This document shows positions 62,168-64,000 of a stretch of DNA of 64,000 nucleotides, one piece after another. Below the pieces are notes generated by a model. It saw nothing but the letters and a program-made list of their open reading frames with translations, was not told where the DNA came from and did not search any database. How positions within the stretch are numbered: position 1 is the stretch's first letter; each line of letters begins with the position of its first letter. The position numbers and the translations under genes are program-made. Origin of the DNA: Sphingomonas oligophenolica (GTDB lineage: Bacteria > Pseudomonadota > Alphaproteobacteria > Sphingomonadales > Sphingomonadaceae); NCBI RefSeq assembly GCF_006438955.1, contig NZ_RCZK01000005.1, positions 186,001 to 250,000 of the forward strand, given 5' to 3'.

Positions 62168-62985
62168 AGATCGGCGTCCTGCAGATGACCAGCGGGATCG
62201 ATCCTGCGGTCAATGCACGGGCGATCGTCAAGGGGATCGCGACCGCCGCCGAGGCAGGCGCCGCGATGATCTTCACCCCCGAAATGTCGGGTCTGCTCGA
62301 TCGCGATCGCGCGCGTGCGACCGCCTCGATCGTCGACGAAGCTGAGGATGGCGTTCTGGCAGCGGCGCGTAGCGCGGCGGCGGCGCATCGAATCTGGGTC
62401 CATCTGGGGTCGCTCGCGATCCGCGGCGACGATGGCCGGTGGGTGAATCGCGGATTCGTGATCGACGATAGCGGTGCCATTCGCGCGCGCTACGACAAGC
62501 TCCATCTGTTCGACGTCGATTTGGCGAGCGGCGAAAGCTGGCGCGAATCCGCGGCTTACTCAGCGGGTGCGAGGGCTCAGTTGATCGATACGACCATCGG
62601 CGTTTTGGGCTTGTCGATTTGCTACGATCTGCGGTTCGCGGCGCTCTATGCGGCGCTGAGTGCCGCGGGCGCGACCGTGCTCGCGGTCCCCGCGGCGTTC
62701 ACTCGGCCGACCGGTGCCGCGCACTGGCACGTCATGCTGCGCGCGCGCGCGATCGAATCGGCGAGCTATGTCGTCGCGGCGGCGCAGACCGGGGTCCACG
62801 ACGATGGCCGCGAAACCTTCGGTCATTCGCTGGTGATCGATCCCTGGGGCGATGTCGTGCTCGACATGGGTGACGAACCCGGCCTCGGTCACGCCAATCT
62901 CGATCCCGTACGAATTGCGGAGGTCCGCGCGCGCATCCCGGTGCTCGCGCATCGCCGCGCGATTCCGGCGGTAACGCGGTCATGA
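62164..62985 (+). CDS. Carbon-nitrogen hydrolase (Nit1-like amidase)
   Basis: 273 aa of the nitrilase superfamily. Catalytic triad: Glu in FTPEMSGL, Lys in YDKLHLFDVDL and Cys in GLSICYDLRF. Nit1/NitA members hydrolyse deaminated glutathione, which fits its place beside glutaredoxin. Substrate is not proven. ATGA overlaps on both sides. Confidence 0.88.
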   Translation: MKIGVLQMTSGIDPAVNARAIVKGIATAAEAGAAMIFTPEMSGLLDRDRARATASIVDEAEDGVLAAARSAAAAHRIWVHLGSLAIRGDDGRWVNRGFVIDDSGAIRARYDKLHLFDVDLASGESWRESAAYSAGARAQLIDTTIGVLGLSICYDLRFAALYAALSAAGATVLAVPAAFTRPTGAAHWHVMLRARAIESASYVVAAAQTGVHDDGRETFGHSLVIDPWGDVVLDMGDEPGLGHANLDPVRIAEVRARIPVLAHRRAIPAVTRS

Positions 62986-63413
62986 TCGTGTTCGACCTCC
63001 GCTGCGGCGCGGCGCATGTCTTCGAAGCGTGGTTCGCCTCGAGTGCCGCCTATGACGCCCAGCGAAGCGAATCGCGGATCGCCTGTCCGGTCTGTGGCGA
63101 CACGATGATCGATAAAGCCGTGATGGCGCCTGCGATCGGAGCGAAGAGCAATGGCATGGCCGATCGTCCGCCGGCCGCCGCGATTAAGGCAGCGCTCAAG
63201 CACCTTGCCGCGGCACAGGCCCGATCACTGGAAGGATCGCAATGGGTCGGCGATACTTTCGCCAACCGCGCGCGGGCGATGCACGACGGGGATGAACCGG
63301 CCGCGCCGATTCACGGCAAGGCGACAGTCGCGGATGCCAAGGCGCTGGTGGACGATGGCGTGCCGATCGCCCCGCTGCCGCTTCCGATCGTTCCGCCCGA
63401 CACCGCACACTGA
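62982..63413 (+). CDS. DUF1178 family protein
   Basis: 143 aa. The N-terminal part has MIVFDLRCGAAHVFEAWFASSAAYDAQ and IACPVCGD, resembling a small zinc ribbon with only one CxxC. Proteobacterial DUF1178 proteins often follow the Nit1-like gene, as here. Function unknown. Last gene of the grxC operon. Confidence 0.88.
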   Translation: MIVFDLRCGAAHVFEAWFASSAAYDAQRSESRIACPVCGDTMIDKAVMAPAIGAKSNGMADRPPAAAIKAALKHLAAAQARSLEGSQWVGDTFANRARAMHDGDEPAAPIHGKATVADAKALVDDGVPIAPLPLPIVPPDTAH

Positions 63414-63503
63414 AGGCGTTGGTCGGCCGCGTGGGGCCTCCCGTGCAAGCAGCGTCGACGATCTAGACCGATCCTAGTGGGGGCGGTAGGAGGATCGGGC
63501 GTC

Positions 63504-63577
63504 GGCCCCGTAGCTCAGCAGGATAGAGCATCAGATTCCTAATCTGGGGGCCACTGGTTCGAATCCAGTCGGGGTCA
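63504..63577 (+). tRNA. tRNA-Arg (anticodon CCT)
   Basis: A complete cloverleaf: acceptor GGCCCCG pairing with CGGGGTC, D-arm GCTC...GAGC, anticodon stem TCAGA/TCTGG around loop TTCCTAA (anticodon CCT at 63538-63540, reading AGG), and T-arm ACTGG-TTCGAAT-CCAGT. The discriminator is A; CCA is not encoded. Confidence 0.95.
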
Positions 63578-63585
63578 CGCATGTT

Positions 63586-63605
63586 TTCCGCCCTTTTTGG
63601 CGGAA
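63586..63605 (+). terminator. Hairpin just after tRNA-Arg
   Basis: TTCCGCC and GGCGGAA form a perfect 7-bp stem with loop CTTTTT, ending nine bases after the tRNA. Only a short T-run follows. It may terminate tRNA transcription or mark the junction of an integrated element. Confidence 0.5.
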
Positions 63606-63656
63606 TTGTACCAGGGCAGGGTGAGGCCAAAAACTCTCTTGGCAATCACAGGGCAA

Positions 63657-63836
63657 TCACGCTGATACCGTCAGCTTGTCGAATCGCGCGGCAGCCGCCT
63701 TCCACAGATCGATCCCTATTGGGTCATCAGCCAGCTCCGCCGCACCGATTCGCTCGGCAATTTACTTGGGAGCATCGCCGCTGTGCTCGCGCTCGACGTG
63801 CAGGGCCAGCGCCCATATGTCCCGATCGTGAGCCAT
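63657..63836 (-). pseudogene. DUF6961-like gene with premature stop
   Basis: The minus-strand frame reads MAHDRDIWALALHVEREHSG then DAPK, TAA (63762-63764), and continues IAERIGAAELADDPIGIDLW then KAAAARFDKL to TGA at 63657. The pattern (D-x-x-LW-x-LA-x-x-VE at the start, YIAE-x-I centrally, LW-x-x-A-A-R late) resembles the DUF6961 family, small proteins common on sphingomonad mobile elements; the stop sits where Tyr is expected, so one base change would explain it. GAGG lies just upstream of the ATG. It lies in the tRNA-flanking region. Confidence 0.55.
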
Positions 63837-63839
63837 CCG

Positions 63840-64000
63840 GCCTCATAGCCTCAATCTGACAGTCGTCCGAGCGCTATCCGGAGTTTGATGTCCGTTCGAC
63901 CCGCACGTTGACGCCCGCGGATCGCGAGACGTACGTATGGCTGACCCGGGGGGAATCCATTATCGTCCTTACACTTCTAGCGATCGCTCTGCAGGCGGAC
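63840..64000. other. Unassigned edge DNA beyond the DUF6961-like pseudogene
   Basis: No complete gene is visible. Short frames on both strands lack start signals or recognisable domains. Composition is somewhat less GC-rich than the chromosome to the left. It probably continues a mobile-element remnant past the window. Confidence 0.4.

Noticed and set aside
63668..63849. Plus-strand frame opposite the DUF6961-like pseudogene (LPQIDPYWVISQLRR...)
   Set aside because: Looks protein-like in part, but has no start codon or ribosome-binding site and is best explained as the shadow of the minus-strand pseudogene.
1..64000. CRISPR arrays, rRNA genes, intact insertion sequences, riboswitches
   Set aside because: No regularly spaced repeats, rRNA signatures, transposase genes or recognisable aptamer motifs were seen; a covariance-model scan was not possible.

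Overview
The window is GC-rich, tightly packed chromosomal DNA from an alphaproteobacterium, most likely Sphingomonas or a close relative. This rests on the gene set (UPF0262, DUF1178, DUF934 and DUF2849 proteins, a Psp operon under sigma-54, a NodT-type exporter, TamA/TamB) and on the frequent ATGA/GTGA start-stop overlaps. About 72 protein genes, one pseudogene and one tRNA are supported. No rRNA, CRISPR array, intact insertion sequence or replication origin was seen.

Layout. (1) 1-12.4 kb is a metal and envelope-stress block: the start of a CopA-type multicopper oxidase, a CnrYXH-like anti-sigma/sensor/ECF-sigma module, a DUF3147 gene, a Cys/Met-rich secreted protein, a CusCBA-type copper/silver RND exporter, a ChrB-like protein with a DevBCA-like ABC exporter behind a perfect palindrome, and a short CDF transporter. 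(2) 12.5-18.4 kb holds a J-domain protein, sufE and a Psp system. In the latter, pspF diverges from a sigma-54 promoter driving a 48-aa peptide, pspA, pspB, pspC and then seven tandem PspB-like small membrane coiled-coil genes. This array is the most unusual structure here. (3) 18.4-24 kb carries superoxide dismutase, dcd, Nudix, GNAT, cdd, a GH25-like protein, UPF0262 and dnaB. (4) 24-28.1 kb is a sulfate-assimilation operon (cobA, DUF2849, cysI, DUF934, cysH) containing a REP-like element and a perfect palindrome. (5) 28.2-42.6 kb is mixed metabolism: a His-rich secreted protein, astD, selO, a hydrolase, a glycosyltransferase, an NMO-like flavoprotein, a 2-hydroxyacid dehydrogenase, thiolase, prepilin peptidase, a coniferyl-aldehyde-dehydrogenase-like enzyme and a DUF1989/GntA-like pair. 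(6) 42.8-49.2 kb is tamA-tamB. (7) 49.3-55.7 kb is a flavin monooxygenase followed by a TetR-EmrA-EmrB-NodT drug exporter. (8) 55.8-60.3 kb is a signalling cluster: EAL phosphodiesterase, TPR-hybrid histidine kinase and a single-domain response regulator. (9) 60.3-63.4 kb holds a methyltransferase, comF, grxC, a nitrilase-like amidase and DUF1178. (10) 63.5-64 kb has tRNA-Arg(CCT) followed by decayed DNA with a nonsense-mutated DUF6961-like gene, which looks like the edge of an old integrated element.

How parts fit together. The Cus exporter keeps the methionine triads known to carry Cu(I)/Ag(I) in both CusA and CusB, while the adjacent sensor keeps all five metal ligands of the Ni/Co sensor CnrX. 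cobA makes the siroheme precursor used by the sulfite reductase in the same operon. The Psp array suggests one envelope-stress promoter delivering many PspB-like adaptors at once.
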